A DNA stretch of 64,000 bases from JAJEFO01 sp965214325. Its GTDB lineage: Bacteria; Pseudomonadota; Alphaproteobacteria; Rhodobacterales; Rhodobacteraceae. The notes beneath the pieces were generated by a model. It was not told the DNA's origin. It did not search any database and saw only the letters and a program-made list of their open reading frames with translations. The position numbers were made by a program, and so were the translations under genes. The DNA is taken from positions 186,001 to 250,000 of the forward strand of contig CBDCBG010000005.1 of NCBI GenBank assembly GCA_965214325.1. The letters run 5' to 3'. The first letter of the stretch is position 1. Every line of letters begins with the position of its first letter. Of this stretch, positions 51,790-61,345 are shown piece by piece.

Positions 51790-52270
51790 GGGCCCTGTTG
51801 GCCCCATCGGAAGGTGTGGACCCGCCAGCGCTTCATGAAGAACCCGGACACCGGCAAGCGGGTCGCGCGGATCGACCCGCCCGAGGAATGGATAATCGTC
51901 GAGGTTCCCGAGCTTCGCATCGTGGACGACGAACTGTGGCGGGCGGCTAAGGCCCGGCAGGGGGCGATCTCGGAGAGATACGCGACATCCATCGCGGCGA
52001 GGACCGCTACCGCTGCTCCAACCACGTCACGTCGGGCTCGTGCGCCAACAGCAGGAGCATCCGGCGCGTCGAGATCGAGGAGCGGGTCATGGCGGGGCTC
52101 CGGGACAAGCTGATGGAACCCAAGGCCGCCGCCGAGGCGATGAAGGCGTATGCGGACGAGACCAACCGGCTCAACCGCGAGCGCCGCGCATCGGGCGCGA
52201 CGGACCGCATGCGCGAACTGGAAGCCCGCCTCGGCACCGTCCTCGAATGGGCCGGGGGCGGGGCCAAAAA
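51790..52270 (+). pseudogene. Serine recombinase middle fragment
   Basis: FMKNPDTGKRVARIDPPEEW and VPELRIVDDELWRAAKARQG belong to the recombinase domain. After a frameshift near 51.98 kb the sequence continues RYRCSNHVTSGSCANSRSIR and EIEERVMAGLRDKL, the zinc ribbon and coiled coil. The catalytic N-terminus is absent. It ends where tnpB-like sequence begins. Confidence 0.75.
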
Positions 52271-52284
52271 AGGAGCGACCGACA

Positions 52285-53090
52285 CTCCCAAAATTGGACT
52301 GTCGGTCTCGGTGGTAGCGGGGGCCGGATCAAGCCCGTCGCGGTGTCCCGCACCCCGACGGGGAGATTCCATGCCTCGACCCTGGCCGACGACGGGCGGC
52401 CCGCGCCCGAGCCCGCGAAGGCCGTCGATGCGGACGGGGTGACGGGGGTTGACCCGGGGATTGCCGACCTTGCGGCCGAAAGCTCCGGCGAGAGGGTCGA
52501 CGACCCGCGTTTCGCGAAGCGCGCGGCGGCGAACCTGCGGCGCAGGCAGAGGGACCTGTCGCGCAAGAGGAAGGGATCGGCCAGCCGCGGCAAGGCGCGC
52601 GCTTGTCGCCAAGGCGCACGAAGGAACGGCGAACGCGCGCAGCGACTTCCGGCACAGGCTGTCGAAGCGGCTGGCCGACGGGAACCAGGCGGCCTGCGTG
52701 GAGACGCCGGAAGTGAGGAACGTGCTCGGGAACCGGAAGCTTTCCGGACACGTCGCGGACGCGGCGTGGGGCGGCCTGGCGCGCAGGCTGGAGTGCAAGG
52801 CCGAACGGTCCGGCAAGCGCCTGGCGAAGATCGACCGGCGGGTCGCGTCCGGCAGGACCTGTCCGGGTTGCGGCTCGAAGGCGGAGGAACTGCCGCTGCC
52901 GGTGCGGCGCCGGACGTGCCGGGCCTGCGGCCGGGAGCATGACCGGGACATCGACGCCGCCCGGAACATCCGGCGGCAAGGCATCCTGAAACCGAAGGCG
53001 GAAGGGCTGTCCGTCCCTGCCTGCGGAGGCCTCCCTTCAGGACGGGCGCATCGCCCGCTGCAGCCTGAAGCAGGAAGCCCCGTCCTCTAG
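52285..53090 (+). pseudogene. tnpB: TnpB (IS605 OrfB), truncated and frameshifted
   Basis: GVTGVDPGIADLAAESSGER holds the first RuvC Asp. After a shift near 52.6 kb follow NQAACVETPEVRNVLGNRKL (RuvC Glu) and the zinc ribbon TCPGCGSKAEEL with CRACGREHDRDIDAARNI (last RuvC Asp). The N-terminal REC/WED part is missing, replaced by recombinase sequence, so RNA-guided nuclease activity is not expected. Confidence 0.8.
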
Positions 53091-53098
53091 GGCGGGGC
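53078..53098 (+). repeat. IS605-type right-end hairpin
   Basis: GCCCCGTCCTCTAGGGCGGGG folds into a short hairpin at the end of the tnpB frame, as at the right end (and guide-RNA scaffold end) of IS200/IS605 elements. Confidence 0.5.
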
Positions 53099-53208
53099 GC
53101 AGTCACTTCTTGCATGGGAAGGTCCCAGGGCTAACTCGTTTGCGCCACCTTATTTTATGCGTTGCATGAAGTTGACCTGGAATCTGGACATTCCTGGCCC
53201 GCCTGTCC

Positions 53209-53450
53209 ATGGTCTCGGCGAACCAGTTTCGGGAGCACGGGCGCGGTCTTTCGGAGGTATCGGTCGACATCGTCGCGGAAGAGGACGAAGCGCGCTGCCG
53301 CGACCTGATGCAGGCGCATCATTGCCTCGGCGCGATCCGGCCCGTCGGCGAGACCTTGCGCCACGTCGCCTGCCATCGCGACCGCTGGCTCGCGTTCGCG
53401 GCGTTCTCGGCTCCCGCGCCTTGGCCTTGCCCCCGGAATACTGCGTCCTT
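53209..53450 (+). pseudogene. DUF4338 fragment
   Basis: LMQAHHCLGAIRPVGETLRH then RDRWLAFAAFSAPA match the DUF4338 (DruA-like) core; compare YHYLGCPRPFG in the transposase at 5.8 kb. Only about 75 residues remain, ending just before the methyltransferase gene. Confidence 0.55.
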
Positions 53451-53485
53451 GCAATGCGCTTTGAGCCTACTTACGCTGCCGCGCG

Positions 53486-54355
53486 ATGAATCGAATACTG
53501 CAACCGCCGGATAACGGGACCGAATTGGAAACCACGGTTTCCGAGCACTACGCCGACCTGACCGAGCGCATGGAAATGTTCGGCGGCGACCTGCTGGCCT
53601 GTCATTTCGGCCTTTGGGGCCCAGACATGACAACGGACCGGGACGGCCTGCTGCGTGCCAACAGGACGCTCGTGCAGGGGTGTGACCTCGGACCGGGACG
53701 GCATGTGCTGGATGCCGGCTGCGGCGTGGGCGGCACCGCGATCACGCTGGCCGAGACCTACGGCGTGCGCGTCACCGGCCTGACGAACTGCGAACCTCAT
53801 ATTGCCGTGGCGACCCAACACGCGGAAGAGCGCGGAGTCGGCCATCTTGTCGACTTCCGGTACGGCGATTTCATGGACCTGCCGTTTCCCGACGGCAGTT
53901 TCGACGCTGTCCTGAATCACGAGTCCTTCTGCTATGCGGTGGACAAGCTCACCTATTTCCGGGGCGTATACCGGGTCCTCAAGTCTGGCGGGCGCTGGCA
54001 GGCTCTTGAGGGGCTGCTGAGCGGTGCGCCGATGTCCGAAGAACAGGAAGCAAATCATGCCACTGCGCAGCGCGGCTGGCGCATGCCGCCGCTTGAGCGG
54101 TGGCGCGATGTGATTGCGTTGCTCGACGAAGCCGGATTTGTCGACATTCGGGGGCGGGATCTTTCGTCGGAAGCGGCGCCGTCGACAAAGCGGCTTCGCG
54201 ATGGGTGGCTGCTGCTGACTTTCCTGAACCCCCGTTCAGGCGGCCTGAACCGGGCGTCCCAGGAGTTCATGGAAGCGACTGTCAGCTACGATCAGGGTCT
54301 GCGCGCAGGCGCGTTCACCTATCACTTCCTCTGCGGGGCCAAGCCGGGTCAATGA
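53486..54355 (+). CDS. SAM-dependent methyltransferase 1 of the RiPP locus
   Basis: The 289-residue class I methyltransferase carries the SAM motif HVLDAGCGVGGTAITLAE (residues about 74-91), acidic loop FRYGDFMDLPFPDGSFD, and RVLKSGGRWQALEG. It resembles small-molecule N-, O- or C-methyltransferases of the sarcosine/dimethylglycine and tocopherol type. A peptide N-terminus, azoline nitrogen or hydroxyl made by the hydroxylase are candidate targets. It lies next to a second, divergent methyltransferase. Confidence 0.85.
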   Translation: MNRILQPPDNGTELETTVSEHYADLTERMEMFGGDLLACHFGLWGPDMTTDRDGLLRANRTLVQGCDLGPGRHVLDAGCGVGGTAITLAETYGVRVTGLTNCEPHIAVATQHAEERGVGHLVDFRYGDFMDLPFPDGSFDAVLNHESFCYAVDKLTYFRGVYRVLKSGGRWQALEGLLSGAPMSEEQEANHATAQRGWRMPPLERWRDVIALLDEAGFVDIRGRDLSSEAAPSTKRLRDGWLLLTFLNPRSGGLNRASQEFMEATVSYDQGLRAGAFTYHFLCGAKPGQ

Positions 54356-54413
54356 TCTGCCCGGTCGCGGAACTGGGAACATTCGAACGCCTGATGCATG
54401 GATGACGGCCTGA

Positions 54414-55313
54414 TTACGCGGGTTTCTGTGCGCAATACCGCCTGAGCTCGAAGCTCCCGCTTTTCCACGCTTCGTACAGAGTTCCGAACTGATCGATCAG
54501 CCCGCGGACCCCCGGCGTTTCGACCCCGGCAAACCGTAGCGTGGCGAGGAAATTGTAGCTGTTTCCGACAAGCCGCAGGTTGTCCGAATCCTTGCCGTCG
54601 AATCCCTCGAACTCGAGGATTTCCAATCCCGCTTCGCGCAGTTTCTCTGTGTAGGTGGACTGGGTCTCCAGACTGTCCACGGCAAACGGCTTGCAAAGCG
54701 GCACAATGTGCTTCTCGTAGTCACCGGCCACCAGGCCGTCGCGTGCCATCCAGTCCATTGCCGCGATCTTTCCCGAGGGCTTCAGTATCCGGCCCACTTC
54801 GAGAAGAAATTGCCTTCGGTCGCTGTAGTGGCAGGCGCTCTCTATGTTGACCACAGTGTCGATAGAATCGTCGGCGAAAGGCAGACTGCGCGAGCAATCC
54901 GCATATTCGAAGGAAATGCGGTCATCCAGATCCGCATCGGCCGCTTTTCCGGCGGCAATCTCCAGCTGCATCCTGTTGATGTTAACGCCGGTGACGGTGC
55001 ATCCCCTGGACTTGGCCAATAGAATGGCGGTTCCGCCGACGCCGCATCCCGCATCCAACACATGGTGGCTCGCCTCAATTCCGGCCGGCGCGACAATGGC
55101 CTCGACCATGCGCTCCACGGCCCGGGCGAGGCCAGGCGAATCGACGAGAGCTTCGCCTGGTTCGGGACACTCCCCGGGCTCGAACAGTCCGAAATGGATA
55201 TGATCGCGGTTCCACCCGTTGAGGTAGATGCCGGGCGTGTTTTCGTCGTAGTAGCCCTCGACCGCACTTCTTTTTTCTGACGCGGATGTCTCCGGACGTT
55301 CGTTCACTGTCAT
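54414..55313 (-). CDS. SAM-dependent methyltransferase 2 of the RiPP locus
   Basis: The 299-residue enzyme is related to, but distinct from, methyltransferase 1: GYYDENTPGIYLNGWNRDHI at the start, SAM motif HHVLDAGCGVGGTAILLAKS (about 83-102), EYADCSRSLPFADDSIDTV, and GRILKPSGKIAAMDWM. It is convergent with methyltransferase 1, 58 bases apart. Two methyltransferases suggest two methylated positions or sequential methylation of one amine. Confidence 0.85.
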   Translation of the reverse strand: MTVNERPETSASEKRSAVEGYYDENTPGIYLNGWNRDHIHFGLFEPGECPEPGEALVDSPGLARAVERMVEAIVAPAGIEASHHVLDAGCGVGGTAILLAKSRGCTVTGVNINRMQLEIAAGKAADADLDDRISFEYADCSRSLPFADDSIDTVVNIESACHYSDRRQFLLEVGRILKPSGKIAAMDWMARDGLVAGDYEKHIVPLCKPFAVDSLETQSTYTEKLREAGLEILEFEGFDGKDSDNLRLVGNSYNFLATLRFAGVETPGVRGLIDQFGTLYEAWKSGSFELRRYCAQKPA

Positions 55314-55455
55314 CGCCTCAGAGCTTGACCTAAGTTGAGTGGTCTCCCCAAACGTGGCACTTCCCAGCTGGCTGCCACACCAGACAGTGAGAGCCGTATG
55401 GCTTGGAACGAGGCCATCAGGAGCTGTATAGACGACCGATGGACAGACATGAAAC

Positions 55456-55965
55456 CGATTTGTGAGCGCCAGGCTAACTTGTGAACGTTCGGCCGGCCGA
55501 CCGGATACGGCAGGCTGCGAAGAGAAACCCGGAAGAGCGTCTGGTTGCGCTCCTGCACCACATCACGGTGCCCGTGCTGGCGGAGGCGTTCGACTCGCTC
55601 AGGGGTGACTTGGCCGCCGGCGTGGATGGCGTGACGTGGGAAATGCATGCCGACGGGCTGGAAGATCGCTTGGTCGAGCTGCATGGACGGCTGCACAGGG
55701 GAGGGTGCCGCGCGCCGCCGGTTCGGCGGGTCGAGATACCCAAGCCGGACGGCGGAACGCGACCGCTTGGCATCGCCGCACTGAAGGACAGGATCGTTCA
55801 GAAGCCGGTGGCAGACATGAATCCGGTGCCGATCTTTGAGACGGAGATTCTCGGGTTCAGCCACGGGTTCCGATCGGGACGCGGGGCGCACAACGCGCTC
55901 ACGGCTGGAATTGAGCATCGCAAGATCCGCTGGATTCCTGAAGCGGACATCCGCGCGTTCCTGGG
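55456..55965 (+). pseudogene. Group II intron fragment with partial maturase
   Basis: The 5' consensus GCGCCAGGCTAACTTGTGAA near 55.46 kb is followed at once by maturase sequence (DRIRQAAKRNPEERLVALLH to HRKIRWIPEADIRAF), closely related to the intron at 30.2 kb. About 1.3 kb of RNA domains and all sequence after the first catalytic region are deleted. Confidence 0.75.
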
Positions 55966-55994
55966 GTCATCTTCATGCCGCCCCCCTAGCTCAT

Positions 55995-56905
55995 TCAAGC
56001 TGTTCGAACAGACGTGGCTGATTGTCTGCGACCTTGATGCGCAGCCTTTTTCCTGCCTGCACGAATGTGCGCCGCCTCCAGCGCCCCGTGCCTTGCACGC
56101 TGCAACACGGTCTGGCGGGACACGCCGAGACGGCGAACGGCCTCGCGCATCGGCACGCAGTCCGGTGGCGCCTGCTCCATGAGCTGCGGGCGGCATGCCT
56201 CCGTGATGCGAATGCGCCATGGTGCTCCCGGCGTGACCCGCTCGCCATCGATGAATCCGTCATTGAGCCATCGATGGACGGTTGAGGATGCGACGCCAGG
56301 GATCTCGGCGACCCGCTTGACGGTGACGAGTTCGGCGTCGGCGGCCCGTGTTGCCGGGTCGAGGCGCTGGATGTTCCGGTGGTTTCGGAGACTCCGGACA
56401 CGGGTCCTGTCGAAGCGATGCCCGCAGGCCGTGGTCTTGCCCTGGCGGTTGAGGATGCCGGCAATGACGTCATCGGAATGGAATTGCGCGAGGCGGCGGA
56501 CCAGGTCGATCGTGCCGTCATCCGTGCGGATCGTCGCCTGCCGCTTGCGGGGGCGTCCCAGGCGCGTTGCAGGTCGTTTCCTAGGGCCAGGACCGCGGTG
56601 CGCTCCGCGTCAGCGGGCTGGCGCGGCCGAACCCGTGCCCGACGCTCGAGTTCCCCCTGTGCGTCTTCGAGAGCGACCAGGCTGCTGCGTTCCCGTTCCG
56701 CCTCAAGGCCGCGTCCGACAGGGCGGTTCTCCGGCTCGACGGCCCGATAGCGGCGTGCCGCGCGCTCGGCATCGCAGCGTTCCCGCTCGACAGCCAGGGG
56801 CGCTGCTTCAAGGCTTGCCGGCCGGATCGCCGCCAGCACCTTGGCATGGCGGTCTCCCGGTTTCGCAACCGGGACTGTCGCCGCCATCTGGCCGACATGC
56901 AACAT
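55995..56905 (-). pseudogene. Serine recombinase C-terminal fragment
   Basis: Minus-strand frames give ERCDAERAARRYRAVEPENR and RARVRPRQPADAE (coiled-coil region), then LVTVKRVAEIPGVASSTVHR and MREAVRRLGVSRQTVLQRAR, two helix-turn-helix segments typical of large recombinase tails. Several frame changes; no catalytic domain. It is a different recombinase from those at 7.7 and 51.8 kb. Confidence 0.65.
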
Positions 56906-57152
56906 CCTGTCTGGAAATCACAGACTCCCACCACCTGCTGCACCTCAGAGTGGAACGGGGGATGGTACAGCAGTGCGTTGGGCGGACTTCCTGGACTGGA
57001 AGGCAAGCCTGGCCGTGGCTGCATGGACAACAAGAGTGGTTTGCACCCCGGGTGGTGCAGCGGGTTGCCTGTGGAAGGGCTTTGCTGCGATAGGTATCGG
57101 GGCCTTCGAATCGCCGTGCCCCGAAGACGGCGCCAACGACCGTGGAACGCAA

Positions 57153-58490
57153 ATGCCTATGATCGAACGCGGTGTCATTCCAAGCCTGAGCAGCGAACGG
57201 GTGGACCGTGAACCGCGGTCCCGCGATTTTGGAAGAATGATCGAACGAACGCCGTGGGCCGTGGCGCGGCCGAAAAGCGTCGAGGACGTGACAAGCATCG
57301 TCCGATGGGCTGAGAAAGAGGACGTTCGGCTAGCTGTTCGCGGCGGCGGGCACTCCCAGGGCGGCCAAAGCCTGACCGACGGCGGACTGGTGGTCGACAC
57401 GGTCTGGCTCGGTCGAGTCGAAATCGCCGGCTCTGACCTGGTGCGTGCGCAAGGGGGCGCGCAGTGGGGCTCGATTGTCGACGCGCTGCGCGAAACGAGC
57501 CGGCTCCCGCGGGTTCTCGTGGACACGGCGGAAGTCAGCGTGGGCGGCACACTGGCCGCGGGAGGATTCGGAACGATGTCCCATCGGCACGGAGTGCAGG
57601 CCGGACAGGTCGCGCAGCTCGAGGTGGTGACCGGAACCGGCGAGAGGGTATTGTGCTCAAACAGCCAGAATCGCGATCTGTTCGATGCAGTCAGGGGCGG
57701 GCAGGGCCAGTTCGGCATTGTAACCGACGCCTGGATCCGGCTTCGAAAGGCCGGCAAGCGGATCCGGCAATACGAGCTCCGCTACCGCGACTTCGACCGG
57801 TTCGCGCGCGACTTCGAACAGTCCGTCCGCGAAGACAGGTTCGACCATATCCGGGCGGAAACCCGGGTCCATGACGGGGACATCGTCATGAGCGTCGGCA
57901 TCGAGTTTGACGAGAACCTTGAAGACGGGGCGGCGCTCGATGGGCTGGGATACGACGAGATCGTATCCGCCAGGAATTCAGCCGACGTCGGACGCGCCGG
58001 ACTGTATCCGAGGTGGGCATTCAGCCGGAGGATGTATCACCCTTGGCGGGACTGGTTCATGCCCTGGGAAGCTCTGCGAACGGTCCTCGCCCAACCGTGG
58101 CTCGACCCCGACCGGGTGCCGCGTCCGCCGGAAATCTGGATCGGGTTTTACCCGATCGCAACGCAGGACATCGGCGCGCCGCTCCTCATTCACCCTACGG
58201 GCAAGCGAATGTTCTCATACTCGGTCCTCGCCGTATTCGACGAATTCGAACGGGCGAACGAACTGGCGGAAAGACTGCGGCGGATCGACAGAGCGCTGAT
58301 CCAGCTCGGCGGGAAGGCCTACCTGTCGGGCCGCGTTGGCTACGGCCCCGTCGAATGGCGGGAACACTATGGGGACATGTTTGATACGGCCGTCCTCTGG
58401 AAGAAGGAGTTCGATCCGAAACGGGTCTTCCGCGGGGAAGGGATGCCGTTCGGGGAAGACCCTGCCGCTTCAGGCGGCAGCGCTGCCTGA
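57153..58490 (+). CDS. FAD-linked (BBE/cytokinin-oxidase-like) oxidase
   Basis: The protein has 445 residues. The PP-loop FAD domain has AVRGGGHSQGGQSLTDGGL, with His about 67 placed like the covalently flavinylated His of the VAO/BBE family, and HRHGVQAGQVAQLEVVTGTG plus RGGQGQFGIVTDAWIRL. The C-terminal segment GPVEWREHYGDMFDTAVLWK then KEFDPKRVFRGEGMPF is the usual end. It probably uses O2. In this locus it could dehydrogenate azolines to azoles, a step normally done by an FMN enzyme that I do not see here. Its end overlaps the convergent RND gene by 21 bases. Confidence 0.85.
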   Translation: MPMIERGVIPSLSSERVDREPRSRDFGRMIERTPWAVARPKSVEDVTSIVRWAEKEDVRLAVRGGGHSQGGQSLTDGGLVVDTVWLGRVEIAGSDLVRAQGGAQWGSIVDALRETSRLPRVLVDTAEVSVGGTLAAGGFGTMSHRHGVQAGQVAQLEVVTGTGERVLCSNSQNRDLFDAVRGGQGQFGIVTDAWIRLRKAGKRIRQYELRYRDFDRFARDFEQSVREDRFDHIRAETRVHDGDIVMSVGIEFDENLEDGAALDGLGYDEIVSARNSADVGRAGLYPRWAFSRRMYHPWRDWFMPWEALRTVLAQPWLDPDRVPRPPEIWIGFYPIATQDIGAPLLIHPTGKRMFSYSVLAVFDEFERANELAERLRRIDRALIQLGGKAYLSGRVGYGPVEWREHYGDMFDTAVLWKKEFDPKRVFRGEGMPFGEDPAASGGSAA

Positions 58491-60833
58491 GCCTGGGTCG
58501 GCCTCTCCGGAAGCCGGGTCGTCGCGATCGATCGCAAGCAGCAGCGCCGGCAGGAGCAGCAGGTCGGCGACCAGCGCGAAGCCGATGATCATCGCGGTGA
58601 GAAGGCCCACCTGCGCTGTCGGGACGAACGGCGACAGGAGGAGAATCAGGAAGCCCGCCACCAGTACGGCCGTGGTCGTGACCAGCGCCCGGCCAGCTGC
58701 TTGGAAGGCATAGCGAACGGCCTCCTCCGACGTATGGCCGAGTTCGCGCCGCGCGCGGAGGTACTTGCTGAGAAAGTGCACCGTATCGTCCACGACAATG
58801 CCGATCGTCATCGCGACCACCACGGACAGGGCGAGGCCGACTTGCCCGACGATCAGCCCCCAGACGCCGAATCCCATGACGGCGGGCACGAAATTGGGCA
58901 CGAGGCTCATGATGCCGAGGCGGAGCGAACGGAAGGCGGCAATCAGGATGATCGAAATGCCAAGCAGCGCAACCGCGGTTCCGAGCAGCATGGTGCGGAT
59001 ATTGCGCTGCCCGATATGGGCGAATAGCAGGGCCGGGCCCGAACTGTCGACCCGTGCAATGTTCGGCGCATTGCCTTTCAGCCAGGCTCGCGCACGCGCA
59101 TTCAGGGCCAGCACATCTCCGGAGGAGAGCGTCTTGGTCGTCACGGTCAGGCGCGTTGCCGATTTGGCCAGGTCGATCCGGTTGTTCAGGTCCAGGCCCT
59201 GGGGCAGGGAAAGCTCGTAGAGCAGCAGGTATTGCGCGGAAAGGTCGCGGCTTGTCGGCAGCCGGTAGGCCGCTGGATCGTCGCCATGCATGCTCTTGTT
59301 GATCTGCCGGAATGTATCGGTGACGGAGTCGACCTGCCGCGTTTCCGGCTGTTTGCGGTACCAGTCGGCGAAAGCTGAGACATTCGCAAGAAAGGCGGGA
59401 TCGGTAACGCCGCCTGGTGCGGCCGCGTGCAGCGAATATTCGAGCAGGGTGTTGCCGCTCAACCGCTCGTCCAGAAAATCCGTGTCCTGCCGGAACTCCG
59501 TGCTCTCGTCGAAGAAATGAACCAGGACGTCGTTCAGATCATTGCGCGGGATGGCGGCCAGCAGCGCGAGCACGACCGCCACGGAGCCCCACAGCACGGT
59601 CTTGCGCCGCCGCACCACGAAGTCCGCGATGGCCGCCATGGCCCGGTCGTCCTGCCGTCCGGGCGCGCGTGCGCGCATGGGGAGCAGCGAAAGCAGCGCC
59701 GGCAGAAAGGTGACCGAGAGCAGGAAGGAGGCGACTATGCCGAAGGCCACGAAATTCCCGAGATGCCGGTATGGCGGCACTTCGGAGAAGTTCATGGTCA
59801 GGAAACCGAGCGCCGTCGTCACGCTTGCCAGGAAAACCGGATGCAGGTTGATCCGGACTGCCGCGACAATGGCGGCGCGTTTCGAATCGCCGGCCCGCAA
59901 GCGCTGCTGCAACGTCACCAGAAGATGCACGCAGTTGGCGACGACGATCATCAGCACGATGGTCGGGGCCGGCGCCGTCGGTGGCGTGAACGGCAGGCCG
60001 ACCCATCCACCCATCCCCATCGACACGAGGATGGAGAAAACCATGACCAGCCCGGTCGCCGCGACGCCGGCGAAGCCGCGGGTCAGGAGGATGAGGACGA
60101 CGGCCATGATCGCAAGGCTCGCGGGCAGGAAGACTTTCTGGCTGTCGATCGATGCCTGCGAGAAAGTGTCATTGATGATCACTGTTCCGACAACGCGGAC
60201 GTCGACGTCCGGAAAGCGCCTTTCCGTCTCGGCTGCGAGCTTGCGGGCGAACCCGGCAACCTCGGGAACCCGGACCGCCTGGTCCTGCTCCGGCAATTCG
60301 ACGGTGACGTTGACTGCGCTGACGCGGCCGTCTCTGGAAAGGAGGCTGCCGTTGAGCCGCGGGTCGGCGAGGGCCGCCGCGCGGATCCGCGCCCGTTCAT
60401 CCCGATCGCCCAGCTTTGCGGGATCGACGAGGTCGCGCACGACCAGCTCATCTCCGTCCGCTGTCGTATGCTGGAAGTTGGCGATCGAATCGACCCGGCT
60501 GGAATAAGGTGTCTGCCAGGCCCGTTCGGTCAGCCAGACCGCCGCCATGAGGGCCGGTTCAGAGCTGGCGTCGCCAGCCTCCGGCACGATCATGAAGAGG
60601 ACGTTTTCGGTCTTCCCGTAGGTGTCCTCCAGTGCTTCGTAAGCGAGGAGCTCGGGATTGTCCTGGCTGAAAAAAATTCGGTAATTCGTCGAGAATTGAA
60701 GAAAGGCGCTGCCAGCGGCGGCAAGCAATACAAGGATGATGCTTGCCGCAATGACCGGCCAGCGCGACGCGACCACACGCTCCGCAAAGCGTGCCTCGAA
60801 CGGCAGCGCCGGGTTGACGGGCTGATCTGCCAT
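58470..60833 (-). CDS. RND/MMPL-family exporter
   Basis: The protein has 787 residues from MADQPVNPALPFEARFAERV; the longer frame start (60875) adds 14 residues. The layout is classic: one membrane helix, a periplasmic loop, five to six helices (VFLPASLAIMAVVLILLTRG, TIVLMIVVANCVHLLVTL), then a second repeat (SVVVAMTIGIVVDDTVHFLS). The GIVVDDTVHF motif supplies the proton-relay Asp pair. It lies directly downstream of the precursor gene on the same strand (189 bp), suggesting export of the mature product or a lipid intermediate. Confidence 0.85.
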   Translation of the reverse strand: MADQPVNPALPFEARFAERVVASRWPVIAASIILVLLAAAGSAFLQFSTNYRIFFSQDNPELLAYEALEDTYGKTENVLFMIVPEAGDASSEPALMAAVWLTERAWQTPYSSRVDSIANFQHTTADGDELVVRDLVDPAKLGDRDERARIRAAALADPRLNGSLLSRDGRVSAVNVTVELPEQDQAVRVPEVAGFARKLAAETERRFPDVDVRVVGTVIINDTFSQASIDSQKVFLPASLAIMAVVLILLTRGFAGVAATGLVMVFSILVSMGMGGWVGLPFTPPTAPAPTIVLMIVVANCVHLLVTLQQRLRAGDSKRAAIVAAVRINLHPVFLASVTTALGFLTMNFSEVPPYRHLGNFVAFGIVASFLLSVTFLPALLSLLPMRARAPGRQDDRAMAAIADFVVRRRKTVLWGSVAVVLALLAAIPRNDLNDVLVHFFDESTEFRQDTDFLDERLSGNTLLEYSLHAAAPGGVTDPAFLANVSAFADWYRKQPETRQVDSVTDTFRQINKSMHGDDPAAYRLPTSRDLSAQYLLLYELSLPQGLDLNNRIDLAKSATRLTVTTKTLSSGDVLALNARARAWLKGNAPNIARVDSSGPALLFAHIGQRNIRTMLLGTAVALLGISIILIAAFRSLRLGIMSLVPNFVPAVMGFGVWGLIVGQVGLALSVVVAMTIGIVVDDTVHFLSKYLRARRELGHTSEEAVRYAFQAAGRALVTTTAVLVAGFLILLLSPFVPTAQVGLLTAMIIGFALVADLLLLPALLLAIDRDDPASGEADPGSGSAAA

Positions 60834-61022
60834 CGTTGGAGCCGCTACCCGCGAATGCCAAGACCCGCCGAACACGCACGGCCCCGTTCATGGCGGAACC
60901 CGCACGAAGGGTTTGCAGCCGGCCGGGGAAAAAACTGGCGCATGGATGCCATTACGACAGCCGCGCCCGAATCGTCCAGCAAGCGAAGTCGTCCCGGCCC
61001 GGCCGGCAGCGTCGGTTGTCGT

Positions 61023-61277
61023 TCAGATGCCGCAGCAGCAAAGCCCGGCCGAGATTGCCTCGAGCTGCTCCTCGTCCATGACGGGATCCGGCGGCAACGC
61101 GAGATGAACGGTGCGCATGTCGCTCTCATGCACCACGATATCGATATTGTCCGGAACCGCTATTCCGAATTCCTGGTTCATGACGCCTTTCGGATCGGCG
61201 ACGAGCTGCGCCCGGAACGCCGAATCCTCAGCCGCCCTGTTCGTGAGGTGGGCGCGCATGTCTTCTGCTGATTGCAC
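61023..61277 (-). CDS. NHLP-family RiPP precursor peptide
   Basis: The peptide has 84 residues from GTG 61277 with GGAG eight bases upstream. The leader contains RAAEDSAFRAQLVADPKGVM and QEFGIAVPDNIDIVVHESD, the nitrile-hydratase alpha-like leader. It ends MDEEQLEAISAG, followed by a core of only six residues, LCCCGI. Three adjacent Cys are ideal YcaO substrates. Cleavage after the Gly is inferred from the family's GG/AG sites. The RND exporter follows on the same strand. Confidence 0.85.
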   Translation of the reverse strand: MQSAEDMRAHLTNRAAEDSAFRAQLVADPKGVMNQEFGIAVPDNIDIVVHESDMRTVHLALPPDPVMDEEQLEAISAGLCCCGI

Positions 61278-61345
61278 GATGACTCTCCTTTGTTGTTAAT
61301 CCTGTTTGCGAAGTTCGAAGCCCTCGCGATGCAGGACCGGGACTT

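Noticed and set aside
52285..53098. Active RNA-guided TnpB with its guide RNA
   Set aside because: The gene lacks its N-terminal half and is frameshifted, so only a relic can be claimed.
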